Assembly: GCF_014648355.1 (NCBI RefSeq)
Contig: NZ_BMQY01000004.1
Location: 173,924 to 237,923, forward strand
Length of the DNA stretch: 64,000 nt
DNA from: Couchioplanes azureus
GTDB taxonomy: Bacteria > Actinomycetota > Actinomycetes > Mycobacteriales > Micromonosporaceae
Direction: 5' to 3'
Under the pieces are notes generated by a model that saw only the letters and a list, made by a program, of their open reading frames with translations, ran no database searches and was not told the origin of the DNA. This document shows positions 8,233-16,802 of this stretch, piece after piece. The translations under genes and the position numbers were made by a program. Every line of letters starts with the position of its first letter. Position 1 is the stretch's first letter.

Positions 8233-9606
8233 TCACTCGGCGCTCTGCTTGCGCCACCATTCCTGGCCCGCCTCGGGCAGCGTGTCGATCGGGTCGTAGT
8301 ACGCGTAGAGCTTGTTCAGCGCCTCGGTGTCGTCGTGCTCGATCGAGGTGCGGTAGTTCTTGGTCCAGTACGAGATGCCGTTCTCGCGGTCGTACTCGGA
8401 GACCATGTGCACCCAGCGCTTGCCGACGAACGGCACGTCGCAGACGATGCGCGGGGTGGCGTAGCCCGGCAGGTAGCCCATGATGTCGTGCTGGAGCTGC
8501 TGGGCGTGCCAGACCGGCACGCGCCAGTGCTCGGCGTTGGGGATCATGTCGCACATGTAGAAGTAGTACGGCAGGATGCCCGCCTCGCCCTGGAGGCCGA
8601 AGCAGAGGTCGAGCAGGTCGGTGCTGGTGGCGTTGACGCCGCGCATGAGCACGCCCTGGTTGCGGACGTCGCGGACGCCGACCTCGATGAGCGTACGGGC
8701 GGCGCGCGCGACCAGCGGCGTCAGCGAGTTGACGTGGTTGACGTGGGTGTGGACGGCGAGGTTGACGCCGCGCCGCTCGGCGGTGATGGCGACGCGGTGC
8801 AGGCCCTCGACGACGTCGGGCTGGATCCAGTGCTGGGGCAGGCCCATGAGGGCCTTGGTGGCGAGGCGGATGTCGCGCACGGTGGGCACCGACAGCAGGC
8901 CCATGAGGTAGGTCTCGAGCTGCTTCCAGGGGACGTTGGCGACGTCGCCGCCGGAGACGACCACGTCGCGGACGCCGGGGTGGGCCTTGAGGTAGGCCAG
9001 GTGGGCGTCGTAGCGGTCGACGGGCTTGAGGGTGAGCTTGAGCTTGTCGACCGTGGGGGTGCTGTTGCCGACGAGGTCCATGCGGGTGCAGTGGCCGCAG
9101 TACTGCGGGCAGGTGCTGAGCAGCTCGGCGAGGACCTTGGTCGGGTAGCGGTGGGTGAGGCCCTCGGCGACCCACATGTCGTGCTCGTGGAGGCTGTCGC
9201 GGGTGGCGTGCGGGTGCGACGGCCAGTCGAGGCGGCGGTCGGTGGCGACCGGGAGCATGTAGCGCCGGATCGGGTCTGCGTAGAACGACTCCGTGTCCGG
9301 GGTGCGGTCGGGCACCATGGTGTTGAGCATCTGCGGCGGGATGAGCATCGACATGGTGGCGAGGCGCGCCATGTCGGTCTCGAGGTCGGCGTAGAAGCGC
9401 TCCTCGAGCAGGTCGCCCATGACGTTGCGGAGCTGCTTGACGTTCTTGACGCAGTTGACGCGCTGCCACTGGGCGGATTCCCACTGGGCGGCGGTGACGT
9501 CGCGCCAGCCGGGGAAGCGGGTCCAGTCGGGCTCCACGAGGGGCCGGCGCCGGTACTCGTACGGCTGGCCGGCGGGAGTTGCCGGGGCGGTGGCCGGCTC
9601 AGTCAC
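8233..9606 (-). CDS. kamA: Lysine 2,3-aminomutase (radical SAM, PLP)
   Basis: A 457-aa KamA-family enzyme converting L-lysine to beta-lysine with S-adenosylmethionine, a 4Fe-4S cluster and PLP. The cluster cysteines are C166, C170 and C173 in STCPQYCGHCTR. The lysine in CDVPFVGKRWV (K396) occupies the place of the PLP lysine, although the usual glycine-rich PGGGGK is reduced to PFVGK. A GTG start follows AGGAGG by five bases. The gene is divergent from the kdd-kam operon, whose enzymes act on beta-lysine, so it supplies the first step of the pathway. Confidence 0.92.
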   Translation of the reverse strand: MTEPATAPATPAGQPYEYRRRPLVEPDWTRFPGWRDVTAAQWESAQWQRVNCVKNVKQLRNVMGDLLEERFYADLETDMARLATMSMLIPPQMLNTMVPDRTPDTESFYADPIRRYMLPVATDRRLDWPSHPHATRDSLHEHDMWVAEGLTHRYPTKVLAELLSTCPQYCGHCTRMDLVGNSTPTVDKLKLTLKPVDRYDAHLAYLKAHPGVRDVVVSGGDVANVPWKQLETYLMGLLSVPTVRDIRLATKALMGLPQHWIQPDVVEGLHRVAITAERRGVNLAVHTHVNHVNSLTPLVARAARTLIEVGVRDVRNQGVLMRGVNATSTDLLDLCFGLQGEAGILPYYFYMCDMIPNAEHWRVPVWHAQQLQHDIMGYLPGYATPRIVCDVPFVGKRWVHMVSEYDRENGISYWTKNYRTSIEHDDTEALNKLYAYYDPIDTLPEAGQEWWRKQSAE

Positions 9607-9737
9607 CGGGGCCTCCTGGGGGTCGGGGGTGGTCTGGGATCACGATACTGGAGAATCTTCGGTCTAGAAACCGTCGGTCCGGAGGATTTACGGTGTAGCA
9701 GCGGTGCAGCACCTTGTTTCTCGTGAGGATGGTGGGT
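9607..9737. promoter_or_regulatory. Divergent promoter region of the lysine cluster
   Basis: 131 bp between the kamA and kdd starts. It must hold both promoters and includes an A/T-richer stretch around 9645-9690 (GATACTGGAGAATCTTCGG). No clear operator dyad was identified. Confidence 0.4.
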
Positions 9738-10796
9738 ATGTCGTTCGCTGTGGGCCTGTCTCGTGTGCTGGAGCCGGCGGGTGTGCTGCCGCAGGCGGCG
9801 TGGCGGTTGGACGCCCGGCCGGAGATCGGGCCGGACGAGGTGCGGATCCGGGTGGAGCGGCTGAACCTCGACGCCGCCAGTTATCGGCAACTGGCCGGCA
9901 AACATGACGGCGACGGCGCCGCGGTGCGCGCCGAGGTCCTGGAAATCGTGCGGACCCGCGGCAAGATGCACAACCCGGTGACGGGTTCGGGCGGCATGCT
10001 GATCGGGGTCGTGGACGAGGTGGGCCCGGAGTCGCCGCTGCCGGTGAAGGTGGGCGACCGGGTGGCGACGCTGGTGTCGCTCACGCTGACGCCGCTGGTG
10101 ATCGACGACGAGCTGGCCGGCTGGGACGGCCTCGGCGAGCAGGTGCCGGCGTCGGGGCACGCGATCCTGTTCGGGCGCTCGGTGGTGGCGGTGCTGCCGG
10201 AGGATCTGGCGCCGGAGCTGGCGCTCGCCGTCTTCGACGTGTGCGGTGCGCCGGCGCTGACGGACCGGGTGGTGAAGGCGTACGTGGGTGCGGCCGGGAT
10301 CGCCGGGGACCGGGAGCCGGTGACGGTGGCGGTGCTGGGCGGGGCCGGCAAGAGCGGGTCGCTGGCGTTGACGGCGGCGCGGCTGGCGGGCGCGCGTACG
10401 GTCGGGGTGGTGGTGTCGGAGGCCGAGCGCGACGCGCTGACGTCGGCGGGCCTGGCGGACCACGTCGCGATCGCCGACGCCCGGGATCCGGTGGCGGTGT
10501 CGTCGGCGGTGGCCGGGGCGCTGGGCGCGCCGGCGACGGTGACGGTGGTGTGTGTGGACGTGCCGGGGTGCGAGCACGGCGCGATCCTGTCGACGGGGCA
10601 CGGCGGCACGGTCATCTTCTTCTCGATGGCGACGAGTTTCCCGGCGGCGGCGCTGGGCGCGGAGGGCCTGGCGGCGGACGTGACGATGCTGGTGGGCAAC
10701 GGGTACGTGCCGGGGCATGCGGAGTTCGCGCTGGATGTCCTGCGGCGTACTCCCGCGGTGCGCGCGCTGTTCGAGGCGCGGATCGCGGCACACTGA
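9738..10796 (+). CDS. kdd: L-erythro-3,5-diaminohexanoate dehydrogenase
   Basis: A 352-aa medium-chain dehydrogenase-like NAD(P) enzyme that oxidatively deaminates 3,5-diaminohexanoate to 5-amino-3-oxohexanoate. The hallmark GKMHNPVTGSGGMLIG is present near residue 80 and the Rossmann motif VAVLGGAGKSGSLAL near residue 195. The ATG at 9738 has GAGG nine bases upstream; earlier in-frame TTG and ATG codons exist. First gene of the operon with kamD and kamE, which make its substrate. Confidence 0.9.
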   Translation: MSFAVGLSRVLEPAGVLPQAAWRLDARPEIGPDEVRIRVERLNLDAASYRQLAGKHDGDGAAVRAEVLEIVRTRGKMHNPVTGSGGMLIGVVDEVGPESPLPVKVGDRVATLVSLTLTPLVIDDELAGWDGLGEQVPASGHAILFGRSVVAVLPEDLAPELALAVFDVCGAPALTDRVVKAYVGAAGIAGDREPVTVAVLGGAGKSGSLALTAARLAGARTVGVVVSEAERDALTSAGLADHVAIADARDPVAVSSAVAGALGAPATVTVVCVDVPGCEHGAILSTGHGGTVIFFSMATSFPAAALGAEGLAADVTMLVGNGYVPGHAEFALDVLRRTPAVRALFEARIAAH

Positions 10797-10801
10797 CGCT
10801 C

Positions 10802-12343
10802 ATGACTCTCCCCTCGGTGCTCTTCCGCAACGGCCGTTTCTACTCGGCGGCACAGCCGCAGGCCTCGGCGATGCTGGTCCACGACGGGCGCATCGCGTGG
10901 CTGGGCGCGTCCGCTGACGCGCCGTCGGCGGGTTCCGTGGTGGATCTGGGCGGTGCGCTGGTGACGCCGGCGTTCGTGGACGCGCACGTGCACGCCACGG
11001 ACACCGGGCTGGCGGCCGACGGCCTGGAGCTGTCGGGGGTGCGCTCGGCGGCGGAGCTGCTGGCGGCGGTGGCGGCGTTCGCGCGGACGCGGGCGGGCGA
11101 CGCGGTGGTGCACGGGCACGGGTGGGACGAGTCGACGTGGGCGCAGCAGACGCCGCCGGACGCCGACGAGCTGGACCGGGTGGCCGGCGGTCGGCGGGTG
11201 TACCTGTCGCAGGCGTCGGTGCATTCGGCGCTGGCGTCGCGCGCGCTGCTGGCGGCGTGCCCGGGCATCGAGGGCGTCGGCGGGTACGCCGCGTCCGGCT
11301 GGCTGCGCGAGCACGCGCATCATGCGGTGCGCGCGGTGGCGCTGGGGTCGTTGACGCCGGCGCAGCGGGAGGCGGCGCAGCGGTCGGCGTTGCGGCTGGC
11401 GGCCTCGCGCGGGGTGGCGTCGGTGCACGAGTGCGCGGGGCCGGGGACGTCGAGCGAGCAGGATCTCGCGTCGGTGCTGGCGTTGTCGGGCCGGGGCCTG
11501 CCGCGGGTGTTCGGCTACTGGGGTGAGCTGGGCGGGGCGCGGCGCGCGAAGGATCTGGGCGCGGTGGGTGCGGCCGGCGACCTGTATGCCGACGGGGCGC
11601 TGGGTTCGCGGACGGCGTCGGTGCGCGAGCCGTACGCCGACGGCGGCGGGTGCGGCGAGGCGTTCGTGACGGCGCAGCAGGCCGGGGCGCATCTGCTGGA
11701 GTGCATCGAGCTGGGGGTGCAGGGCGGCTTCCACGCGATCGGGGACGCGGCGATCGCGAGCGTGCTGGACGGTTTCGCCATCGCGGCGGAGGCGGTCGGC
11801 GTGGAGCGGGTGCGCGCGGGCCGGCATCGCATCGAGCACGTGGAGCTGGCGGACCGGGCGATGATCGCCCGGATGGTCGAGTTCGGCGTGGTGGCGAGCG
11901 TGCAGCCGGTGTTCGACGCGCTGTGGGGCGGCCCGGACCGGATGTACGCGCAGCGGCTGGGTGTGCCGCGGGCGCTGGCGTCGAACCCGATCGGGGCGAT
12001 GCACGCGACGGGGGTGGCGCTGGCGTTCGGGTCCGACTCGCCGGTGACGCCGCTGGATCCGTGGGCGGCGGTGGCGGCCGCGGCGGCGCCGCGCAATCCG
12101 GTGTTCCGGATGGGTGTGCGGGCGGCGTTCGCGGCGTCGACGCGGGGTGGCTGGCGGGCTGTGGGGGTCGACGACGCGGGGGAGCTGGCGCCGGGTGCGC
12201 AGGCCACCTTCGCGGTGTGGGACACGCCCGGGGGGCTTGAGGAGGGTCTGCCGGCGCTGCTGGCGGGGCCCGACGGTGACGTGCCGGCGCGGCCGGTGTG
12301 CCGCCGGACGGTGTTGTCCGGCGAGACGATCTACGAGGAGTGA
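10802..12343 (+). CDS. Amidohydrolase (YtcJ-like, amidohydrolase_3)
   Basis: A 513-aa metal-dependent hydrolase. Metal-site motifs are HVH in PAFVDAHVHATD, the histidines of GFHAIGDAAI and HRIEHVELAD, and the aspartate of FGSDSPVTPLDP. It sits five bases after kdd and two bases before kamD, so it is co-transcribed with the lysine 5,6-aminomutase genes. The textbook lysine fermentation route has no such enzyme. It may hydrolyse an N-acyl or lactam form of a pathway intermediate; that is speculation. Confidence 0.88.
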   Translation: MTLPSVLFRNGRFYSAAQPQASAMLVHDGRIAWLGASADAPSAGSVVDLGGALVTPAFVDAHVHATDTGLAADGLELSGVRSAAELLAAVAAFARTRAGDAVVHGHGWDESTWAQQTPPDADELDRVAGGRRVYLSQASVHSALASRALLAACPGIEGVGGYAASGWLREHAHHAVRAVALGSLTPAQREAAQRSALRLAASRGVASVHECAGPGTSSEQDLASVLALSGRGLPRVFGYWGELGGARRAKDLGAVGAAGDLYADGALGSRTASVREPYADGGGCGEAFVTAQQAGAHLLECIELGVQGGFHAIGDAAIASVLDGFAIAAEAVGVERVRAGRHRIEHVELADRAMIARMVEFGVVASVQPVFDALWGGPDRMYAQRLGVPRALASNPIGAMHATGVALAFGSDSPVTPLDPWAAVAAAAAPRNPVFRMGVRAAFAASTRGGWRAVGVDDAGELAPGAQATFAVWDTPGGLEEGLPALLAGPDGDVPARPVCRRTVLSGETIYEE

Positions 12344-12345
12344 CG

Positions 12346-13899
12346 GTGCGGAAGCTGGGTCTGGACCCGGAGGTGGTGCGGCGGGCGCGTGAGCTCGCCG
12401 CGCGGGCGGGGCAGCCGGTCGTGGATCTGGCACGGTCGCACACGACCGTGTCGGTGGAGCGGGCCGTGTTGCGGCTGGCGGGTGTGCGGGGCGCGGACTC
12501 CGACGGCATCCCGTGGGTGAACCGGCTCGTGGACGCGGTCCGTGCGGACGTGGGCCTGGGGCACGGGGTGGCGGTGCCGGTGTTCCACGCGCTGGCGGCC
12601 GAGGGCCTCGACGACGTGACGGTGCTGGCGCAGAAGGCGGCCGCGGGTGCGGTGCGCTTCGCCGTACCGGAGAAGAAGGCCGAGGTGAGCGCGGCCAAGC
12701 GGGCCGCGCGGCGGGCGACCAACGCGGGCCTGAAGGTGGTGGACCGGCGGCGCGCGGAGCGGGACCGGCTGATCAAGCGGTACGGGGATCCGCCGCGGCG
12801 GCCGTGGATCTATCTGATCGTGGCGACCGGCGACATCTACGAGGACATTCCGCAGGCGCAGGCGGCGGCGCGGGCCGGCGCGGACGTGATCGCGGTGATC
12901 CGGTCGACGGGGCAGTCGCTGCTGGACTACGTGCCGGAGGGTGCGACCCGGGAGGGTTTCGCGGGTACGTACGCGACGCAGGAGAACTTCCGGCTGATGC
13001 GGGCGGCGCTGGACGAGTCGTCGAAGGAGCTGGGCCGCTATGTGCGGCTGACGAACTACGCGTCGGGCCTGTGCATGCCGGAGATCGCGGCGCTGGCGGG
13101 CATGGAACGCCTCGACATGATGCTCAACGACTCGATGTACGGGATCCTGTTCCGTGACATCAACCCGATCCGCACGTTCGTGGACCAGCGGTTCTCGCGG
13201 CAGGTGCACGCCCGGGCCGGGATCATCATCAACACCGGTGAGGACAACTACCTGACCACGGCCGACGCGGTCGAGGCGGCGCACACGGTGACGGTGTCGC
13301 AGCTGCTGAACGAGTTCTTCGCGCACGAGGCGGGCCTGCAGGACTGGCAGCTGGGTCTCGGGCACGCGTTCGAGATCAACCCGGACCTGCCGGAGTCGTT
13401 CCGGCTGGAGCTGGCGCACGCGCTGCTGGCGCGGGAGCTGTTCCCGGACGCGCCGCTGAAGTGGATGCCGCCGACCAAGCACATGACCGGCGACGTGTTC
13501 CGCGGCAACCTGCTGGACGGCTTCTTCAACCTGGTGGGTGCGCTGACCGGTCAGGGGATCCTGCTGGTGGGGATGATGACCGAGGCGGTGGTGACGCCGT
13601 GGCTGTCCGACCGTGACATCGCGCTGCAGAACGTGCGGTACGTGCTGAACGGCGCCGGCAACCTGCACGAGGACTTCGTGCCGGCGCCGGGCGGGTTCAT
13701 CCAGCAGCGGGCGCACACGGTGCTGGGCGAGGCGGTGGAGCTGCTGGAGCGGGTGGTCGACGACGGCATGCTCAACGCCATCGCGGACGGCACGTTCGGG
13801 ATCATGAAGCGGCCCGCCGACCGGGGCAAGGGCCTCGACGGGGTCGCGAAGCACGACGCCGACTACTACAACCCGGTGACGGAGGCCCTGGAGGCATGA
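12346..13899 (+). CDS. kamD: Lysine 5,6-aminomutase alpha subunit
   Basis: A 517-aa catalytic subunit of the coenzyme B12/PLP-dependent aminomutase acting on beta-lysine or D-lysine, close to the usual family length. Conserved stretches include DIYEDIPQAQAAARAGADVI, YVPEGATREGFAGTYATQEN, RLTNYASGLCMPEIA and LMNDSMYG-type LNDSMYGILFRDIN. The GTG at 12346 is used because the conserved KLGLDPEVVRRAR begins immediately after it; a frame extension upstream lies inside the amidohydrolase gene. The stop overlaps the kamE start. Confidence 0.95.
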   Translation: MRKLGLDPEVVRRARELAARAGQPVVDLARSHTTVSVERAVLRLAGVRGADSDGIPWVNRLVDAVRADVGLGHGVAVPVFHALAAEGLDDVTVLAQKAAAGAVRFAVPEKKAEVSAAKRAARRATNAGLKVVDRRRAERDRLIKRYGDPPRRPWIYLIVATGDIYEDIPQAQAAARAGADVIAVIRSTGQSLLDYVPEGATREGFAGTYATQENFRLMRAALDESSKELGRYVRLTNYASGLCMPEIAALAGMERLDMMLNDSMYGILFRDINPIRTFVDQRFSRQVHARAGIIINTGEDNYLTTADAVEAAHTVTVSQLLNEFFAHEAGLQDWQLGLGHAFEINPDLPESFRLELAHALLARELFPDAPLKWMPPTKHMTGDVFRGNLLDGFFNLVGALTGQGILLVGMMTEAVVTPWLSDRDIALQNVRYVLNGAGNLHEDFVPAPGGFIQQRAHTVLGEAVELLERVVDDGMLNAIADGTFGIMKRPADRGKGLDGVAKHDADYYNPVTEALEA

Positions 13900-14630
13900 G
13901 CATCGTCCGCCCCTACGGGGACACGACCGGCGACGGCATGGTGCAGCTGTCGTTCACCCTGCCGCTGGTGCACGACAAGCGGGCCGAGGGCGCCGCGATC
14001 CAGCTGGCGAACAAGATGGGCATGGACCCGGCGATGCTGGTGCACGCCAAGGCGATGGGCGACGGCTTCACCTTCTTCGTGGTGTACGGGAAGGTGAACC
14101 ACCTCGTCGACACGGACAAGGTCCAGGTCGTCGAGCGGGACTTCCCGCTGCTGGGCGCGAAGGAGATCAACGCGGTCATCAAGCGCCGGCTGCGGCGGCG
14201 GCTCAACGTCGTGGGCGCCTGCATCGGCACGGACGCGCACACGGTGGGCATCGACGCGATCCTCAACCTCAAGGGCATCGCGGGGGAGAAGGGCCTGGAG
14301 TCGTACCGGGAGATGTCGGTGACGAACATGGGCGCCCAGGTGTCGGTGCCGGACCTGGTGGAGACGGCGAAGGCGTGCAAGGCCGACGCCGTGCTGGTGT
14401 CGCAGGTGGTGACGCAGCGCGACGCGCACCTGCTGAACACGCGGCAGATGTCGGCGGCGTTCCGGGAGGCGCTGCCGGAGGGCAAACGGCCGCTGCTGAT
14501 CGTCGGTGGTCCGCGCTTCGACGAGTTGATGACCGAGGAGCTCGGCGTCGACCGGATCTTCTCCCGGGGTACGACGCCCCGGGAGGTCGCCTCGTATCTC
14601 GTCCATGCCCTGACAGGGAGTGCCGCATGA
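13896..14630 (+). CDS. kamE: Lysine 5,6-aminomutase beta subunit
   Basis: A 244-aa cobalamin-binding subunit. The base-off B12 motif DxHxxG is D113-A-H115-T-V-G118 in IGTDAHTVGID; H115 should be the lower cobalt ligand. The lysine eleven residues on (K126, ILNLKG) matches the position of the PLP lysine known from the clostridial enzyme. A Rossmann-like cobalamin domain follows (ADAVLVSQVVTQRD, LLIVGGPRFD). It overlaps kamD and the next gene by ATGA, indicating translational coupling. Confidence 0.95.
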   Translation: MSIVRPYGDTTGDGMVQLSFTLPLVHDKRAEGAAIQLANKMGMDPAMLVHAKAMGDGFTFFVVYGKVNHLVDTDKVQVVERDFPLLGAKEINAVIKRRLRRRLNVVGACIGTDAHTVGIDAILNLKGIAGEKGLESYREMSVTNMGAQVSVPDLVETAKACKADAVLVSQVVTQRDAHLLNTRQMSAAFREALPEGKRPLLIVGGPRFDELMTEELGVDRIFSRGTTPREVASYLVHALTGSAA

Positions 14631-14992
14631 TCACTGTGAAGCATCGTCGTTACGTGCCGTACGCGCACGCGCACTACGCGGGGAACCTGGTGGACGGGGC
14701 GTACTCGCTGGGCCTGTTCGGCGACGTGGCGACCGAGGTGTGCATCCAGCTCGACGGCGACGAGGGCCTGTTCGCCTCGTACGACGACGTGCAGTTCAAG
14801 GCGCCGGTGCAGGCCGGTGACGTGCTCGAGGTGACGGCGACGGTGGTGAGGATGGGCACCCGGTCGCGCAGGATCGAGTTCTCGTCGACGGTGGTGTGCC
14901 GGGGTACGGGCGGTTCGGCGGCGGTCGTGCTGGACGAGCCGATCGTGGCGGTGACCGCGACGGGCACGGTGGTCGTGCCGCCGAAGGCATGA
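14627..14992 (+). CDS. kal: 3-aminobutyryl-CoA ammonia-lyase (hotdog fold)
   Basis: A 121-aa single hotdog-domain protein with HYAGNLVDGAYSLGLFGDVA and GDEGLFASYDDVQFKAPVQA, as in the Kal family that removes ammonia from 3-aminobutyryl-CoA to give crotonyl-CoA in lysine fermentation. Its position directly after kamDE supports the call. It overlaps both neighbours. Other hotdog functions such as thioesterase are possible but less likely in this context. Confidence 0.85.
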   Translation: MITVKHRRYVPYAHAHYAGNLVDGAYSLGLFGDVATEVCIQLDGDEGLFASYDDVQFKAPVQAGDVLEVTATVVRMGTRSRRIEFSSTVVCRGTGGSAAVVLDEPIVAVTATGTVVVPPKA

Positions 14993-16266
14993 CGCAGGCC
15001 GTCTGCGTCGACGTCGGGTCCACGTACACCAAGGCGCTGCGGGTCGACCTCGCAAGCGGCCGGGTGCTGGCCCGCTCGGAGGTGCCGACCACGTCGTCGT
15101 CGGACGTGCTGACCGGTCTCGACGCGGCGGTGGAGGCCGCCGGCGGCCGTCTCGCGGCCCGTGACGAGCTCTACGTGTGCTCGTCGGCCGGTGGCGGCCT
15201 GCGCCTGGCGGTGGTCGGCTACGAGTCGCTGGTGACGGCGGAGGCCGGGCACCGGGTGGGCCTGTCGGCGGGCGCCCAGGTGGTGCACGTGGCCGCCGGC
15301 CCGCTCGACGGGCGGGCGGTCGCGGCGCTGCGGGCGGCGCGACCGGACGTGGTTCTGCTCGTCGGCGGCACCGACGGCGGCGACGAGCAGACGCTGCGGC
15401 ACAACGCCGGCCGGCTGGCGACGTCGCGGATGCGGGTGCCGGTGGTGGTGGCCGGCAACGCCGACGCGCGCCCGGACGCGGCGCGGGTGCTGACCGAGCG
15501 CGGTGTGCCGGTGACGGTGACCGGCAACGTGCTGCCGCGCATCGGGGTGCTCGACGCCCTGCCGGCGCGCGCGGCGATCCGGGAGATGTTCCTGCGGCAC
15601 GTCATCGGCGGCAAGAAGTTGTCGAAGGGCCGGCGGTTCGCGTCGCTGGTGCGGTGCGCGACGCCGGACGCGGTGCTGGCCGGGGTGTCGCTGCTGGCCG
15701 ACGAGACCGCCGCCGGGGTGCTGGTGGTGGACGTGGGCGGGGCGACGACCGACGTGTACTCGGCGTTGCTGCCGGACGGGGAGCTGGAGCACGGGCCGCA
15801 GCGGGACGTGGCCGGCACGTTGTGGCGGTCGCGGACCGTCGAGGGTGATCTCGGCGTCGGCGTGGGCGCGGCCGGTGTGGTCGCCGCGGCGGCCGCGGAG
15901 AAGCTGCCGGAGCCGGACATCTCGGGCGGGCGGCCGTACGACGCGGCCACCGACCGGGCGCTGGCGTCGACGGCGGCGATGATCGCGTTGCGCCGGCACG
16001 CCCGCGGCCATTCCCCCGGGCCGGGGCTGCCCCGCACCGGCGGGCGCGACCTGCGCGACGTGCGGCTGGTCGTCGGCTCCGGCGGGGTGCTGCGCCACGG
16101 CGGCGGGCAGGCCGTGCTGGACGCGGTCCTGGGCGACACCGCGGGCGGCTGGGCGGCGCCGCGCCAGGTCCGGCGGGTGGTCGACACCCGGTACGTGCTG
16201 GCCGCCGCCGGGATGCTCGCCGAAGATCATCCGGCGGCCGCGGCCGCGTTGGTCAACAGCCTGTGA
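14989..16266 (+). CDS. MutL/GlmL-like ATPase, putative aminomutase reactivase
   Basis: A 425-aa ASKHA-fold ATPase of the GlmL/MutL type associated with B12-dependent aminomutases. It has phosphate-1 motif VCVDVGSTYTKALRVD, GGTDGGDEQTLRHNA, phosphate-2 motif VVDVGGATTDVYSAL and adenosine motif LVVGSGGVLRHG. Such proteins reactivate mutases by exchanging damaged cobalamin. Here the target would be KamDE. It overlaps the kal stop by ATGA and is the last gene of the operon. It is unrelated to the DNA mismatch-repair MutL. Confidence 0.88.
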   Translation: MTQAVCVDVGSTYTKALRVDLASGRVLARSEVPTTSSSDVLTGLDAAVEAAGGRLAARDELYVCSSAGGGLRLAVVGYESLVTAEAGHRVGLSAGAQVVHVAAGPLDGRAVAALRAARPDVVLLVGGTDGGDEQTLRHNAGRLATSRMRVPVVVAGNADARPDAARVLTERGVPVTVTGNVLPRIGVLDALPARAAIREMFLRHVIGGKKLSKGRRFASLVRCATPDAVLAGVSLLADETAAGVLVVDVGGATTDVYSALLPDGELEHGPQRDVAGTLWRSRTVEGDLGVGVGAAGVVAAAAAEKLPEPDISGGRPYDAATDRALASTAAMIALRRHARGHSPGPGLPRTGGRDLRDVRLVVGSGGVLRHGGGQAVLDAVLGDTAGGWAAPRQVRRVVDTRYVLAAAGMLAEDHPAAAAALVNSL

Positions 16267-16329
16267 CGACTGCTTTTCCGGCGCGGTGACACGCCGGGGT
16301 TGCGACACGCCCGGGTGCGGGTGACCTGG

Positions 16330-16656
16330 TTGACAAGGCGCCGGGGGTGCGGCGTACCGTCGATGGGTCCTTTTCCGGGGAGCGGTTGTTGTTCGCTTCG
16401 TTCCTTCGCCCAATGGCCACGCGGCAAGACCGACGCGTACGCCAGGTCCAGGGGGTGGGGGTCGACGGGGCGGCGCGGACCGGCCGCGACTTTCCGGTGC
16501 GGGCGCGGTGGAACGAGGCCAGTAGACAACGGCACGACGCCGGCAGCCAGCCTGCGGCGGGTCGGTCCGAAGGTCCCGCGACACCACACCCACGCAGCGG
16601 CTCGGAACGGGATCTCTGGGAGCAATCGGGGCACGGCCCGCGGCCGTGTCCCGATT
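16330..16656 (+). ncRNA. Candidate structured RNA or long leader upstream of lnt
   Basis: The 536-bp gap 16267-16802 has no credible gene. It holds a consensus -35 TTGACA (16330-16335) with TACCGT (16355-16360, 19-bp spacer) as a possible -10, then about 290 bases with no coding signal. A 15-bp hairpin follows at 16624-16638 / 16642-16656 with one G-T pair. No known RNA family was recognised. The hairpin lacks a T-run, and the transcript could instead continue into lnt. Confidence 0.35.
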
Positions 16657-16802
16657 CCCTCGGCCTCCCGGCGCGTTCCTTCACCCCGATGACGGGGTCC
16701 TCCGGCCTGGAGGGCGGCCCTGCCCGGCCCGGCGGGCGGCGTTCGCCCGGCCCGGCGGGTGGCGCGACGGTTTCGTGACCGCCGCCGGGTAGCCTTCCGC
16801 GC

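Noticed and set aside
14989-16266. DNA mismatch-repair MutL
   Set aside because: The name is shared, but the sequence is an ASKHA ATPase of the GlmL type and lacks GHKL motifs.
16253-16692. Open frames on both strands in the gap before lnt
   Set aside because: Composition is Arg/Pro/Gly-rich on both strands, starts are unsupported, and neither frame shows a domain.
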